Assembly (NCBI GenBank): GCA_050260015.1
Contig: JBLNBN010000010.1
Coordinates: 1 to 15,450, forward strand
From: JBLNBN01 sp050260015
GTDB taxonomy: Bacteria; Bacteroidota; Ignavibacteria; Kapaibacteriales; UBA2268
Direction: 5' to 3'
DNA length: 15,450 nt
The notes beneath the pieces are model-generated. The model was not told the origin of the DNA. It made no database searches and saw only the letters and a list, made by a program, of their open reading frames with translations. Positions 7,194-14,670 of this stretch are shown here, in pieces. The first letter of the stretch is position 1, and each line of letters starts with the position of its first letter. A program made the translations under genes and the position numbers.

Positions 7194-8144
7194 ATGGAAA
7201 CTATCCCCCAATTAAATACTAACGCCGCCGCGGACGCCGCTTTCCAGGCTAAGGAACGACAATTCGCCGACATGGCGAAAAAGCTGCAGACCGCCTCGAA
7301 ATTAAGCGACGTGGAGAAAAAAGATTTTGAAAAGGCTGCGCGCGGCTTCGAGGCCATGTTCGTGAACATGATGATGAAGGAAATGAAGAAAGGCATGCTC
7401 GAGGACGGGCTCTCGATCGACGGGGAAGAGAAGAAGGGCTCCGAATCGTTCGGCGCCGAGACGCTCGGGCCATACGCCGATATGCTCTTTTCGGAGGACG
7501 TTTCCAAGTCCGGGGAGGGGATAGGCTTAGCGAGCATGATTTATAAGAATCTAACGGGCGAAGACTTGCAAACGCTGACCCAACAATCGACTGCATCCGC
7601 ACTATCGGTGCAGGATTATAAAGTCCCCGAACCCGCAATCGAAAACGAAAATGCCGTACGCCCCCCGTTGAAACCGCGCGAGGCGCCGGCGACCGACAAA
7701 AAAGATATGGCTGCCATAAACGCGGGTTTCCAGGGAAGGCTCAGCTCGAGACTCGAACGTTACGAGGATATTATAAAATCGGCGGCGGCGCGGCACGACG
7801 TGCCAAAAGCTTTGATCAAAGCGGTTATATCCGCCGAATCCGCCGGGCGCAGCGACGCGAAGTCGCCTGTCGGGGCGAAGGGATTAATGCAATTAATGGA
7901 TGGAACTGCTCGCGAACTCGGGGTTCGGAACTCTTTCGATCCGGCTCAAAACATCGACGGCGGCGCTAAATACCTGAAGAAATTATTAAACAAATTTAAC
8001 GGGCGGCTCGATCACGCCGTAGCCGCTTACAACGCGGGACCGGGCGCAGTCGAGAAGTACGGGGGATTGCCCCCCTATAAAGAAACAATGGCTTACGTCG
8101 CCAGGGTTAAGAAATTCATAAAACAGTACGATAATGAACAATAG
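7194..8144 (+). CDS. flgJ: FlgJ: rod-capping domain fused to an SLT lytic transglycosylase
   Basis: Two domains are visible in 316 residues. Residues about 42-118 are the rod-binding domain (KDFEKAARGFEAMFVNMMMK, then SESFGAETLGPYADMLFSE), which caps and scaffolds the growing rod. After a charged, proline-containing linker (about 120-175), residues about 190-310 are a Slt/GH23 lytic transglycosylase: VISAESAGRSDAKSPVGAKG (211-230) with probable catalytic Glu215, LMQLMDGTARELGV (231-244), then HAVAAYNAGPGAVEKYGGLP (274-293). It should cut glycan strands to let the rod pass. E. coli and Salmonella FlgJ instead carry a GH73-type glucosaminidase domain. No signal peptide is present, so export is probably through the flagellar apparatus. 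AGGAAG lies five bases before the ATG. The gene sits nine bases after flgI. Confidence 0.93.
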   Translation: METIPQLNTNAAADAAFQAKERQFADMAKKLQTASKLSDVEKKDFEKAARGFEAMFVNMMMKEMKKGMLEDGLSIDGEEKKGSESFGAETLGPYADMLFSEDVSKSGEGIGLASMIYKNLTGEDLQTLTQQSTASALSVQDYKVPEPAIENENAVRPPLKPREAPATDKKDMAAINAGFQGRLSSRLERYEDIIKSAAARHDVPKALIKAVISAESAGRSDAKSPVGAKGLMQLMDGTARELGVRNSFDPAQNIDGGAKYLKKLLNKFNGRLDHAVAAYNAGPGAVEKYGGLPPYKETMAYVARVKKFIKQYDNEQ

Positions 8145-8153
8145 GAGAGCGAC

Positions 8154-8591
8154 ATGACTTCAAAACTGTTGTCTTACTTAAAGTACGAGCTTCAGTTGCT
8201 CGAAGAAATGGTTTCCCTGGCGGAATCTCTCCGAACTTCGCTAACGAAGTGGCAGTTGGAGGAAATAGAACCGCTGACGACTCGAAACGCGCAATTAGCT
8301 TTAGCTCTTAGGAAGGCCGGCGAAGCGAGATTAACTATAATTTCAGCATGGCTTAAAATCGCCAAAAGCCGAGCTTCCGAGATTAAATTTAGCCAATTGG
8401 CGAAATATTTCGACGGGGAAGAGAAGAGGATTTACTTCCAATTGAGAAGCGATTTGAAAACGTCTATAGACCGCTTAAACGCGTTAAACGCTACAAATCG
8501 CATCCTAACTAACCGCGCGAGAAGGACCAACGCGCAGTTGTTCGAAATCGTGACGCGAGGGAAAAACACGATTTGCAATAAAAGGGTCTGA
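8154..8591 (+). CDS. flgN: Probable FlgN-type export chaperone
   Basis: A 145-residue, almost wholly helical cytoplasmic protein, probably the chaperone that delivers FlgK and FlgL to the flagellar export gate. The N-terminus has FlgN-like heptads (YLKYELQLLEEMVSLAESLR, 8-27), and the second half has the family's typical asparagine-rich helix (LNALNATNRILTNRARRTNA). Sequence similarity in FlgN is always low, so the call rests on length, helicity, the Asn-rich helix and position before flgK/flgL. The start has AGGAGAG five bases upstream, nine bases after flgJ. FlgM, often found just before FlgN, is absent here. The stop codon overlaps the left arm of an inverted repeat around a sigma-54-like element. 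Confidence 0.68.
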   Translation: MTSKLLSYLKYELQLLEEMVSLAESLRTSLTKWQLEEIEPLTTRNAQLALALRKAGEARLTIISAWLKIAKSRASEIKFSQLAKYFDGEEKRIYFQLRSDLKTSIDRLNALNATNRILTNRARRTNAQLFEIVTRGKNTICNKRV

Positions 8592-8632
8592 GCTACAATT
8601 AGGCATAGTATTTGCTTTTCCTTCCGTAGCTC
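8590..8632. repeat. Inverted repeat bracketing a sigma-54-like element
   Basis: GAGCTAC (8590-8596) and its exact reverse complement GTAGCTC (8626-8632) are separated by 29 bases that contain the -24/-12 candidate. The left arm overlaps the flgN stop codon. There is no T-run after the right arm, so it does not look like an intrinsic terminator. It could be a regulator site or chance. Confidence 0.4.
8601..8615 (+). promoter_or_regulatory. Sigma-54-like promoter before the four-helix-bundle gene, flgK and flgL
   Basis: AGGCAT, five bases, then TTGC followed by TTTT. The GG (8602-8603) and GC (8614-8615) are exactly ten bases apart, as RpoN requires, and the -12 half is a full match; the -24 half differs at two of six bases from TGGCAC. 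A start near 8627 would give a leader of about 55 bases before the ATG at 8682. It marks the only larger gap (90 bases) between flgG and the end of the cluster. Confidence 0.5.
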
Positions 8633-8670
8633 TTGTCGAACCATAAAAAATATTTTGAAAGCTCAGGAGC

Positions 8671-8676
8671 AGGAAG
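8671..8676 (+). promoter_or_regulatory. Ribosome binding site deciding the start at 8682
   Basis: AGGAAG five bases before the ATG at 8682, with a further GGAG at 8666-8669. The upstream in-frame TTG at 8655 has no comparable site, so the ATG is preferred. Confidence 0.6.
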
Positions 8677-8681
8677 CAATC

Positions 8682-9038
8682 ATGAGTCAATTGAATAGCA
8701 TTAAGGACAGCATAGTCTACAAAAAAGCTAACAATCTTTCGTTAGCGATCGTCGCATTAACCAACGGATTGCCGTGCGACGAAGTATGCCAATTACGCGA
8801 TCGCCTGCGCGAAACCGCCGAGAGCATACCCGCAAATATCGAAGTCGGTTTTAGAAAGATCAACAGGATCGACAGGATTCGTTCTCTTATTGCTACCAGA
8901 ACGAGCCTCGAGGAGTGCAGGGATTATCTATGCCTTGCGGAAAAGCTAAAATACGCCTCGACAATTTCTCTTATTAACGAATTAGAGGAAGTCGCCGCAT
9001 TGTTAACGAACGATTTCGTCTCCTCGCCGGCGGCATAG
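8682..9038 (+). CDS. Four-helix-bundle protein (23S rRNA intervening-sequence protein family) inside the flagellar cluster
   Basis: From the ATG at 8682 this is 118 residues (127 from the TTG at 8655). It has the pattern of the S23/IVP four-helix-bundle family (TIGR02436-like): YKKANNLSLAIVALTNGLP (13-31), QLRDRLRETAESIPANIEVG (37-56, corresponding to the family's Q-R-A-x-SIPANIAEG), and TSLEECRDYLCLAEKLKY (74-91). The family is known from 23S rRNA intervening sequences and scattered chromosomal sites, and its molecular function is not established. Here it lies between flgN and flgK, 23 bases before flgK, on the same strand and behind a sigma-54-like element, so it should be co-expressed with the hook-junction proteins. 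A role as a secretion chaperone or regulator is speculation. A diverged flagellar chaperone that only resembles the family is the main alternative. Confidence 0.72.
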   Translation: MSQLNSIKDSIVYKKANNLSLAIVALTNGLPCDEVCQLRDRLRETAESIPANIEVGFRKINRIDRIRSLIATRTSLEECRDYLCLAEKLKYASTISLINELEEVAALLTNDFVSSPAA

Positions 9039-9061
9039 TCCTCTACCGGGAAAATTAATAT

Positions 9062-10504
9062 ATGTCAAGTTTCACCGCCCTTGAACTCGGCAAGCGCGCG
9101 CTTTTGGCGCAGCGCTTCGGCCTGGACGTTACGAGCGCAAATATCGCAAACGTCAATACGCCCGGCTACAGCCGTCGTTCGGCAGTTATATCGGAGTCCC
9201 CGTCCATACGGGTAAACGGATCGTATCTTGGTTCGGGCGCGGAAGCCACGGGGTTGCGCTCCTTCCGACAGGAATTCTTCGATAGGGAATTGCGCGCTAC
9301 TTCATCCTCGCTGGCAGGATTCGAGCTTGACGAGCAAATGATGCAAAGGCTCGAAGGCCTTTTAGGCGAACCCAGCGCCGACGGCATCTCCGAAACCGTT
9401 GGGGCGATGTTTTCCTCCTTTAACGAACTCGCTCAAAACCCCGAGGACACAGCGCTCCGAGGCAAGGTCTTAATGCAAATCGGCGCGCTCGCGTCCAGGT
9501 TGAACTCCGTCGCCGAAAAGTTCCAGGCGGCGCGCAATGAAGCTTATACCGACCTTGAAAATAAAGTAAAGAACGCCAATGCGCTCGCAAAGGATATAGC
9601 TTCGCTGAATAATTCGATCGAGCTTGCAAAGGGCAAGAACGGCGCGGAACCCCAATCGCTCGTCGACGAGCGCGCGCAGAAGCTCGAAGCGCTTACTAAG
9701 CTGGGCCAAATTACCGTCTCCTACGACGAAGACGGCTCGGCGAACGCCTTCATGAACGGCATTGCGATCGTTACCGGCGGGGAGACTAACGAATTAACGC
9801 TCTCCGAAACGGTGGATTCCGCTACGGGCGAACGTACCGCGCTGCTTGAAGCGTTCAACCCGGCCAAAAATTCCAAAACTTCCGTAGCTCCCGCCGCCGG
9901 CGAAATAGCGTCGCTAATGAAGCATTACAACGTAACCCTGGACAACCGCGATTCGAGCGGGGGATTTTCAGCATACGCAAATTTAGATAAGTTCGCTTCC
10001 GAATTAGCAACCCAATTGAACGCAATTTCCATCAACGGGTACGGGCTGGACGATACCGGGGCCGTTTCTCCCGGCAGGCATATCTTTGAACCTATCGCCG
10101 GGGAAATTACCGCCGCCAATATTAAAATTTCCGCCGATATAGCGGGCGCTCCAAGGAACCTGCCGCTATCCGGGGCCTCCGCCGAACCCGGCAACTCCGT
10201 TATCGCTCGCTCGCTCGGGCGGCTTGGCGCCGATTCCGCTTTCCTGGACGGCTTTAATCCTTCCAACTATTTCGCAAATTTCGTCGGCCAGGTTGGCTCG
10301 CTGTACCGCGAGGCTACGAACGGGAAGGCGACGTATAAATTCATGACGGATCAATTGGAGAGCCAACGCGAATCCCAAATGGGCGTCAATCTCGACGAAG
10401 AGGCCGTGAACCTTATAAAATTTCAAAAAGCGTTCGACGCTTCCTCGCGTATAGTCAATACGACCAACGAAATCCTAACTACGATAGTAAACCTCGGGAG
10501 GTAG
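9062..10504 (+). CDS. flgK: Flagellar hook-filament junction protein FlgK (HAP1)
   Basis: Joins the hook to FlgL and the filament; it is exported by the flagellar type III system and has no signal peptide. At 480 residues it is somewhat shorter than E. coli FlgK (547), mainly through a smaller variable middle. The N-terminal D0 helix has ALLAQRFGLDVTSANIANVN (13-32) followed by TPGYSRRSAV. The last 42 residues have GVNLDEEAVNLIKFQKAFDA and SRIVNTTNEILTTIVNLGR, the standard FlgK ending. The middle part has the long coiled-coil expected (about 145-215). The ribosome site is weak (GGGAAA). The stop overlaps the SD of flgL. Confidence 0.95.
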   Translation: MSSFTALELGKRALLAQRFGLDVTSANIANVNTPGYSRRSAVISESPSIRVNGSYLGSGAEATGLRSFRQEFFDRELRATSSSLAGFELDEQMMQRLEGLLGEPSADGISETVGAMFSSFNELAQNPEDTALRGKVLMQIGALASRLNSVAEKFQAARNEAYTDLENKVKNANALAKDIASLNNSIELAKGKNGAEPQSLVDERAQKLEALTKLGQITVSYDEDGSANAFMNGIAIVTGGETNELTLSETVDSATGERTALLEAFNPAKNSKTSVAPAAGEIASLMKHYNVTLDNRDSSGGFSAYANLDKFASELATQLNAISINGYGLDDTGAVSPGRHIFEPIAGEITAANIKISADIAGAPRNLPLSGASAEPGNSVIARSLGRLGADSAFLDGFNPSNYFANFVGQVGSLYREATNGKATYKFMTDQLESQRESQMGVNLDEEAVNLIKFQKAFDASSRIVNTTNEILTTIVNLGR

Positions 10505-10510
10505 ATATAG

Positions 10511-11500
10511 ATGAGAGTGACCGACAACCTAACCCGTAATAGATTTTCAAGCGACATAGCCTCGATAAACGAGCGCGTTTCTAAATCACGGATTAAATAC
10601 ACCTCCGGCGAGGAACTAATAACGATAGGCGACAACCCGGAAGCGCTCGTTACGGCGAAAAAGTATAAAGTAATGATAGAGCGCAACAAAAGCTATTCGT
10701 CCTTAATTAAATCCACGATCGAGGAGCGCAACACGGCTGAAGCGAAGCTCGAAACTATCTCGGGCAATATTCAAAAGGTACGGGATTTGGCTATAGAATC
10801 CACGCATATTGGCAACACGCCGAATTTCGCGGCGCTCGGGGACTACGTAAAGGGGCTTTTGAAGGATATGCTCCGGGACGCTAACGGGGAGCATAACGGC
10901 AAATATTTATTCGCGGGCACAAAAACTACCCCGGAATCCATAAGCGCAGTCTCCGCCTCGGGAAGCGAGCTTCCGTTCGAATTGATCGAAGGCGCGCCGA
11001 CGGCTACAAATCCGTCCGGCATTACTATTGAGTTTAACGGCAACAACGAGAAAAGAGTGATCAATCGCGACGACTTAGCGTCCGAGGAGGTAAACTCCAC
11101 CGCAGCGGAGGCGTTCGGCGGAACGTCCGCGTTCGATTCGATCATTCAATTCTATAATATGCTTAAATACAATTCCGACGGGACGGCGCGGGGCGTGAAC
11201 GATTCGCTCAAGCCTGAAGAGATAACTGCGCTCAATACGATCCAAAAGAACCTGGCCTCAACGGCGGAGAGAATAAACTCCGTAATCAGCAGGGGAGGGG
11301 AGCAGATATTGAGATTTGAATCCATCGGCGAGCAAATGGCCAACGAGAACGCCAGGCTGGACGAGTACCGCTCCCGGCTCGAGGACGCGGACGTCGCGCG
11401 CGCCGCCGTGGACCTGACGCGCGATGAGAACGCGCTTCAATATGCGTTGCAGGCCGGCGCAGGCATCGCTAAAACTTCTTTATTTGATTTCTTACGTTAA
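10511..11500 (+). CDS. flgL: Flagellar hook-filament junction protein FlgL (HAP3)
   Basis: A flagellin-like junction protein between FlgK and the filament. In 329 residues it has the N-terminal D0/D1 helices: MRVTDNLTRNRF at the start, YTSGEELITIGDNPEALVTA (30-49), then a long coiled-coil to about residue 125. GKYLFAGTKT (130-139) is the FlgL hallmark. The C-terminal helix (AERINSVISRGGEQILRFES to LTRDENALQYALQAGAGIAK) ends in SLFDFLR. GGGAGG over the flgK stop serves as ribosome site, and the ATG is six bases after flgK. Length and the FAGTKT motif separate it from flagellin. In many genomes csrA and fliW follow; here motA does, 16 bases on. Confidence 0.94.
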   Translation: MRVTDNLTRNRFSSDIASINERVSKSRIKYTSGEELITIGDNPEALVTAKKYKVMIERNKSYSSLIKSTIEERNTAEAKLETISGNIQKVRDLAIESTHIGNTPNFAALGDYVKGLLKDMLRDANGEHNGKYLFAGTKTTPESISAVSASGSELPFELIEGAPTATNPSGITIEFNGNNEKRVINRDDLASEEVNSTAAEAFGGTSAFDSIIQFYNMLKYNSDGTARGVNDSLKPEEITALNTIQKNLASTAERINSVISRGGEQILRFESIGEQMANENARLDEYRSRLEDADVARAAVDLTRDENALQYALQAGAGIAKTSLFDFLR

Positions 11501-11516
11501 CGGTTTATATTATTTT

Positions 11517-12422
11517 ATGAAGTCAAACGCGCTGATAGGAATAATAATTGGCTTAGCCGCTATCTTCGGAGCGTTCCTACTGGAGGGCGGCGCTTTCGAG
11601 GCGTTGTTTCTCGTTCCCCCGCTATTAATAGTATTTGGCGGCACGTTCGCGGCCGGGCTGGCTGGCAGCTCATTAAAGGCTTTCAAGAATATTCCCCGCG
11701 TTCTAAGGGTTGCTTTCGGTAAGAACGACCACAACGTAAAAGAGATTATAAATCAAATCGTGATCTTTTCCATCAAGACGCGCCGCGAAGGCATACTGAC
11801 GCTAGAGAACGAGATGCGACGCGCAAAGCATCCCTACCTTAAGCGCATGATGCAAATCTCGATCGACGGCGCTAGCTCGGATACCCTGCGCGACATTATC
11901 GAGCTTGAAATGCAGCACATAGCGGAACGCCATAACGAGAACGCGGCTCTATTCACCAAAATGGGCGGTTACGCGCCAACGATGGGTATCATCGGCACAG
12001 TCATGGGCTTGATTTCCACTTTAGCCTCGGCCGGCAGCGACCCCAACGTGCTGATCCACCATATCGCATCGGCCTTTATCGCCACGCTCTGGGGCATACT
12101 CTCGGCCAATATCATCTGGCTGCCCCTGGCAGATAGGCTCAAAACCCTGCATCGCGCGGAAATGAGCCTCATATCGATGATGCTGACCGGCGTAGAGGGC
12201 ATCCTCATCGGGGAAACTCCCTCCGTAGTCAAGGCCAGACTTGCCAGCGTCTTCCCGCTTCGCGAGCAGGAAAAATTGATGGGCGAGAAAAAGCAAAAGC
12301 AGCAAGAAGAGCCTGCGGCCTCCGTTGCTGCTGTCGTTTTAAACGCTTCCGAAGTGACGACGCCGGTAAAAGGGAAAGAAATATCGACAAGTAAACCGCA
12401 AAACGGCCCTAATAAGTCGTAA
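11517..12422 (+). CDS. motA: Flagellar stator protein MotA (ExbB/TolQ-like proton channel component)
   Basis: An inner-membrane stator subunit that, with MotB, couples ion flow to rotation. The likely start is the ATG at 11517, giving 301 residues; a longer in-frame start at 11424 would sit inside flgL and add an unlikely N-terminus. TM1 and TM2 are in residues 5-50 (ending LLIVFGGTFAAGLAG). The cytoplasmic loop has KTRREGILTLENEM (87-100), the charged rotor-contact region. TM3 contains GYAPTMGIIGTVMGLI with Pro154, and TM4 contains ANIIWLPLADRLK with Pro203, both positions conserved in MotA. Residues about 250-301 form a polar, low-complexity tail. There is no clear SD. No motB follows. The last 14 bases overlap the convergent tsaE. 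Confidence 0.92.
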   Translation: MKSNALIGIIIGLAAIFGAFLLEGGAFEALFLVPPLLIVFGGTFAAGLAGSSLKAFKNIPRVLRVAFGKNDHNVKEIINQIVIFSIKTRREGILTLENEMRRAKHPYLKRMMQISIDGASSDTLRDIIELEMQHIAERHNENAALFTKMGGYAPTMGIIGTVMGLISTLASAGSDPNVLIHHIASAFIATLWGILSANIIWLPLADRLKTLHRAEMSLISMMLTGVEGILIGETPSVVKARLASVFPLREQEKLMGEKKQKQQEEPAASVAAVVLNASEVTTPVKGKEISTSKPQNGPNKS

Positions 12423-12855
12423 CCTCGATTATCCTCTCGTTCTCATCGTCGCCGGTTATCTTTATCTTTAAGCTGTACGTGGGCTGGATATTTCGGAATT
12501 CCGCCTTTTCCGACCATTCGATAAGCTTAATGGCCAAGTCGTCGTTAAGGCATTCCGTAAAGCCGATTTCGACCAATTCATCGGGCTTCTTAATGCGATA
12601 CAGGTCGATATGGAATATTATTACTTCGTCCCCGTCAAGCGAGCCCGTATATTGATTCATTATTGTAAACGTAGGGCTCGTCACTATTTCTTCAACGTCG
12701 AAGTAACGGCAAATTCCCTTGACGAATTCGGTCTTACCCGAGCCGAGATCCCCGTAGAAAGCCACGATATCGCCCGGAGCAAGCCTCTGCGCGAATTCTT
12801 TTCCTAATTGTATCGTTTCTTCTTCGCTTGAAGAACGAAGATATTCTGTAGACAT
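12409..12855 (-). CDS. tsaE: TsaE, ATPase of the tRNA t6A37 threonylcarbamoyl-transfer complex
   Basis: The cytoplasmic P-loop ATPase that works with TsaB and TsaD in making N6-threonylcarbamoyladenosine at position 37 of ANN-decoding tRNAs. At 148 residues it is the normal size. Walker A is GDLGSGKT (35-42). Other TsaE motifs are TSPTFTIMNQY (59-69), FHIDLYR (81-87) and LIEWSEKA (111-118). No SD is evident before the ATG at 12855. It lies downstream of porX on the same strand with a 144-base gap, and its 3' end overlaps motA tail to tail. I recall tsaE beside porX in other Bacteroidota, which would make this a conserved pair. Confidence 0.95.
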   Translation of the reverse strand: MSTEYLRSSSEEETIQLGKEFAQRLAPGDIVAFYGDLGSGKTEFVKGICRYFDVEEIVTSPTFTIMNQYTGSLDGDEVIIFHIDLYRIKKPDELVEIGFTECLNDDLAIKLIEWSEKAEFRNIQPTYSLKIKITGDDENERIIEVTTY

Positions 12856-12962
12856 ATTATAAATTGTTCACCGATAAAAAATAATAAAAGCGCGTCATTT
12901 CAAAGTAAAAACTAAAGAAAGCCGCGCGTTTTGCAATGTTCCTAAATTAAGAAATAAAAGGC

Positions 12963-12988
12963 AATCGTTAGCGCTATTTTTAACGATT
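12963..12988 (-). terminator. Weak candidate terminator after porX
   Basis: AATCGTTA (12963-12970) and TAACGATT (12981-12988) are an exact 8-bp inverted repeat with a ten-base loop, eleven bases past the porX stop. Read on the minus strand the stem is followed by GC and then CTTTTATTTCTT. The stem is AT-rich, so termination may be partial and tsaE may still be co-transcribed. Confidence 0.35.
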
Positions 12989-12999
12989 CGATTATTAAT

Positions 13000-14571
13000 T
13001 TACTTAGGATCCATTTGTATTATAGGAATAATCATTTCCTCGAGCGAGATGCCGCCGTGCTGGAAGCTATCCCGGTATTTATTCAGGAATTGATGGTAAT
13101 CCGTCGGATACACAAAATAATAGTCCTCCTTGGCTATTAAATTATTTACCGTAATGCCCGAAGCCGGGATCTTGAACTCCTCGGGATTGGCGAGCTGCAT
13201 TGCGTAGCGGCTCTCGCTTTTTACGTTTTTGCCAAACTTATAACGCAAGTTTGTCGACGTGTCGCGGTCGCCGATTACTTTCACGCCGCGCAGGCATCGG
13301 ATCGAGCCGTGGTCGGTCGTCATTACAACTTTCATATCGCCCTTCTCCGCGATGGCTTTAAGCATGCTCAAAAGCGAGGAGTGCCGGAACCAGGAACTCG
13401 TCAGCGTGCGGTACGCCGCTTCGTCGGGCGCAATTTCTTTTAATATCGCATAGTCCGAGCGCGAATGCGCTATCATATCCACGGCGTTAATCACTATCGT
13501 CACGAACTGGTTCTGCAAATGCGAGGAAATCTCCCTCTCGATCTTCTTGCCGAAATCCGTGTCGAATATCTTTATGAAAACCGGCTTGTTCTTTAAGTTG
13601 ACGCGCCTGCGCTCGATCCAGGTCTCCAGCAGCTCCTTCTCGAATGCGTTTTGCTTGTGGTCCTCGCTGTTGGAGTCAACGTTCCAGAACTGCGGGAAGT
13701 ATTTCTTTATTTGCGAGGGATATAGGCCGGAAAATATCGCGTTTCTCGCGTACGGCGTAGCCGTGGGAAGTATGGAGGAATAGAAATCAGTCTTGAAGTT
13801 AAATAGCGGCATTAATAGCTCTTGCATCATTAGCCACTGGTCGTAGCGCATACAGTCCACCACTATAAGGGCTACCTTTTGGTTGTCCTTCAAAAGCGGC
13901 AGAACGTGTCGATCGAGCAGGTGGGGCGAGAGCACGGGATCGGCCTCCTCGGACTTTTCGGTTAGCCAGCTCCTGTAATTGTTCTCTACGAACTTAGAAA
14001 ATTCCGTATTGGCGGCTTTCATCTGGTCGGAGATTGTTTGCTTCAATCCCGAATCCGGGAATTTATCGAGCTCGACAGTCCAGTTCGTCAGCTTAACGTA
14101 GATGTCCTTCCACCCCTGCCAATCGGGCTTTTCCATTATCTTCATCGTTATTTCGCTGAAGCCGCGGAGGTAGGTCTGCGTGAATTTTTCTTCCTCGATA
14201 CGACCGCCCTCGAGGAACTTCTTGCAGGCGAGAATAATTTGCGCCGGGTTGACCGGCTTCGTCAGGTAATCGTCGATCTTGCTGCCGATAGCGTCTTCCA
14301 TCACGCTTTCGGCCTCGTTTTTAGTTACCATAACGATTTTAACGGACGGATCGATGTCCTTTAGAAGGGGGAGCGTCTCCAACCCGGAGATGCCGACCAT
14401 ATTCTCGTCGAGGAAAATGAGGTGGTAGCGTTTATCTCGGAGCATCTCGATAGCGTCCTCGCCGTTCGTGGCGGTGTCCACGCCGTAGCCGCGCTGCTTT
14501 AGTAGAATAATATGCGGTTTAAGCAATTCAATTTCGTCGTCGATCCAGAGTATCTCGCCCTTATTTTCCAT
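13000..14571 (-). CDS. porX: PorX: response regulator fused to a PglZ (alkaline-phosphatase superfamily) domain, type IX secretion regulator
   Basis: A 523-residue cytoplasmic protein. Residues 1-120 are a receiver domain: acidic pair Asp11/Asp12, phospho-acceptor Asp55 in LIFLDENM, Thr83 and Lys105. After a helical linker (about 125-215), the PglZ domain holds the metal and catalytic sites of the alkaline-phosphatase fold: VVDCMRYDQW (237-246), SILPTATPYARNAIFSGLYP (266-285), NAVDMIAHS (362-370), MTTDHGS (417-423) and QHGGISLEEMIIP (504-516). This order and these motifs are those of PorX, which pairs with the histidine kinase PorY and controls type IX secretion genes, in Porphyromonas through the ECF factor SigP; PglZ domains of this family act on phosphodiesters. 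AAGG lies six bases before the ATG. porY is not in the window. All key residues are intact. Confidence 0.95.
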   Translation of the reverse strand: MENKGEILWIDDEIELLKPHIILLKQRGYGVDTATNGEDAIEMLRDKRYHLIFLDENMVGISGLETLPLLKDIDPSVKIVMVTKNEAESVMEDAIGSKIDDYLTKPVNPAQIILACKKFLEGGRIEEEKFTQTYLRGFSEITMKIMEKPDWQGWKDIYVKLTNWTVELDKFPDSGLKQTISDQMKAANTEFSKFVENNYRSWLTEKSEEADPVLSPHLLDRHVLPLLKDNQKVALIVVDCMRYDQWLMMQELLMPLFNFKTDFYSSILPTATPYARNAIFSGLYPSQIKKYFPQFWNVDSNSEDHKQNAFEKELLETWIERRRVNLKNKPVFIKIFDTDFGKKIEREISSHLQNQFVTIVINAVDMIAHSRSDYAILKEIAPDEAAYRTLTSSWFRHSSLLSMLKAIAEKGDMKVVMTTDHGSIRCLRGVKVIGDRDTSTNLRYKFGKNVKSESRYAMQLANPEEFKIPASGITVNNLIAKEDYYFVYPTDYHQFLNKYRDSFQHGGISLEEMIIPIIQMDPK

Positions 14572-14649
14572 CGTTAGCCTTAAATGTCATTAATTTTGCT
14601 TTATTTTAGTAAAAACGTTGCGAAACGCGGCATATTGCAGCGCCAAGTC

Positions 14650-14670
14650 ATTCCCGACCCGATCGGGAAT
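14650..14670. repeat. Perfect 8-bp hairpin repeat
   Basis: ATTCCCGA, five-base loop CCCGA, TCGGGAAT. No T-run follows on the plus strand. It lies upstream of porX, so it does not terminate that gene. Probably a short palindromic repeat unit. Confidence 0.6.

Noticed and set aside
7249..7638. Minus-strand open frame of 129 codons
   Set aside because: Inside flgJ; composition dominated by Arg, Ser and Pro, no domain.
8655..8681. TTG start for the four-helix-bundle gene
   Set aside because: The ATG at 8682 has a better-spaced AGGAAG site and the family motif begins soon after it; kept only as an alternative.
11424..11516. Longer N-terminus for motA
   Set aside because: Overlaps flgL by 77 bases and adds 31 residues before the expected first membrane segment.
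14650..14670. Hairpin as a transcription terminator
   Set aside because: No T-run on the plus strand and no gene end nearby; porX begins, not ends, on this side.
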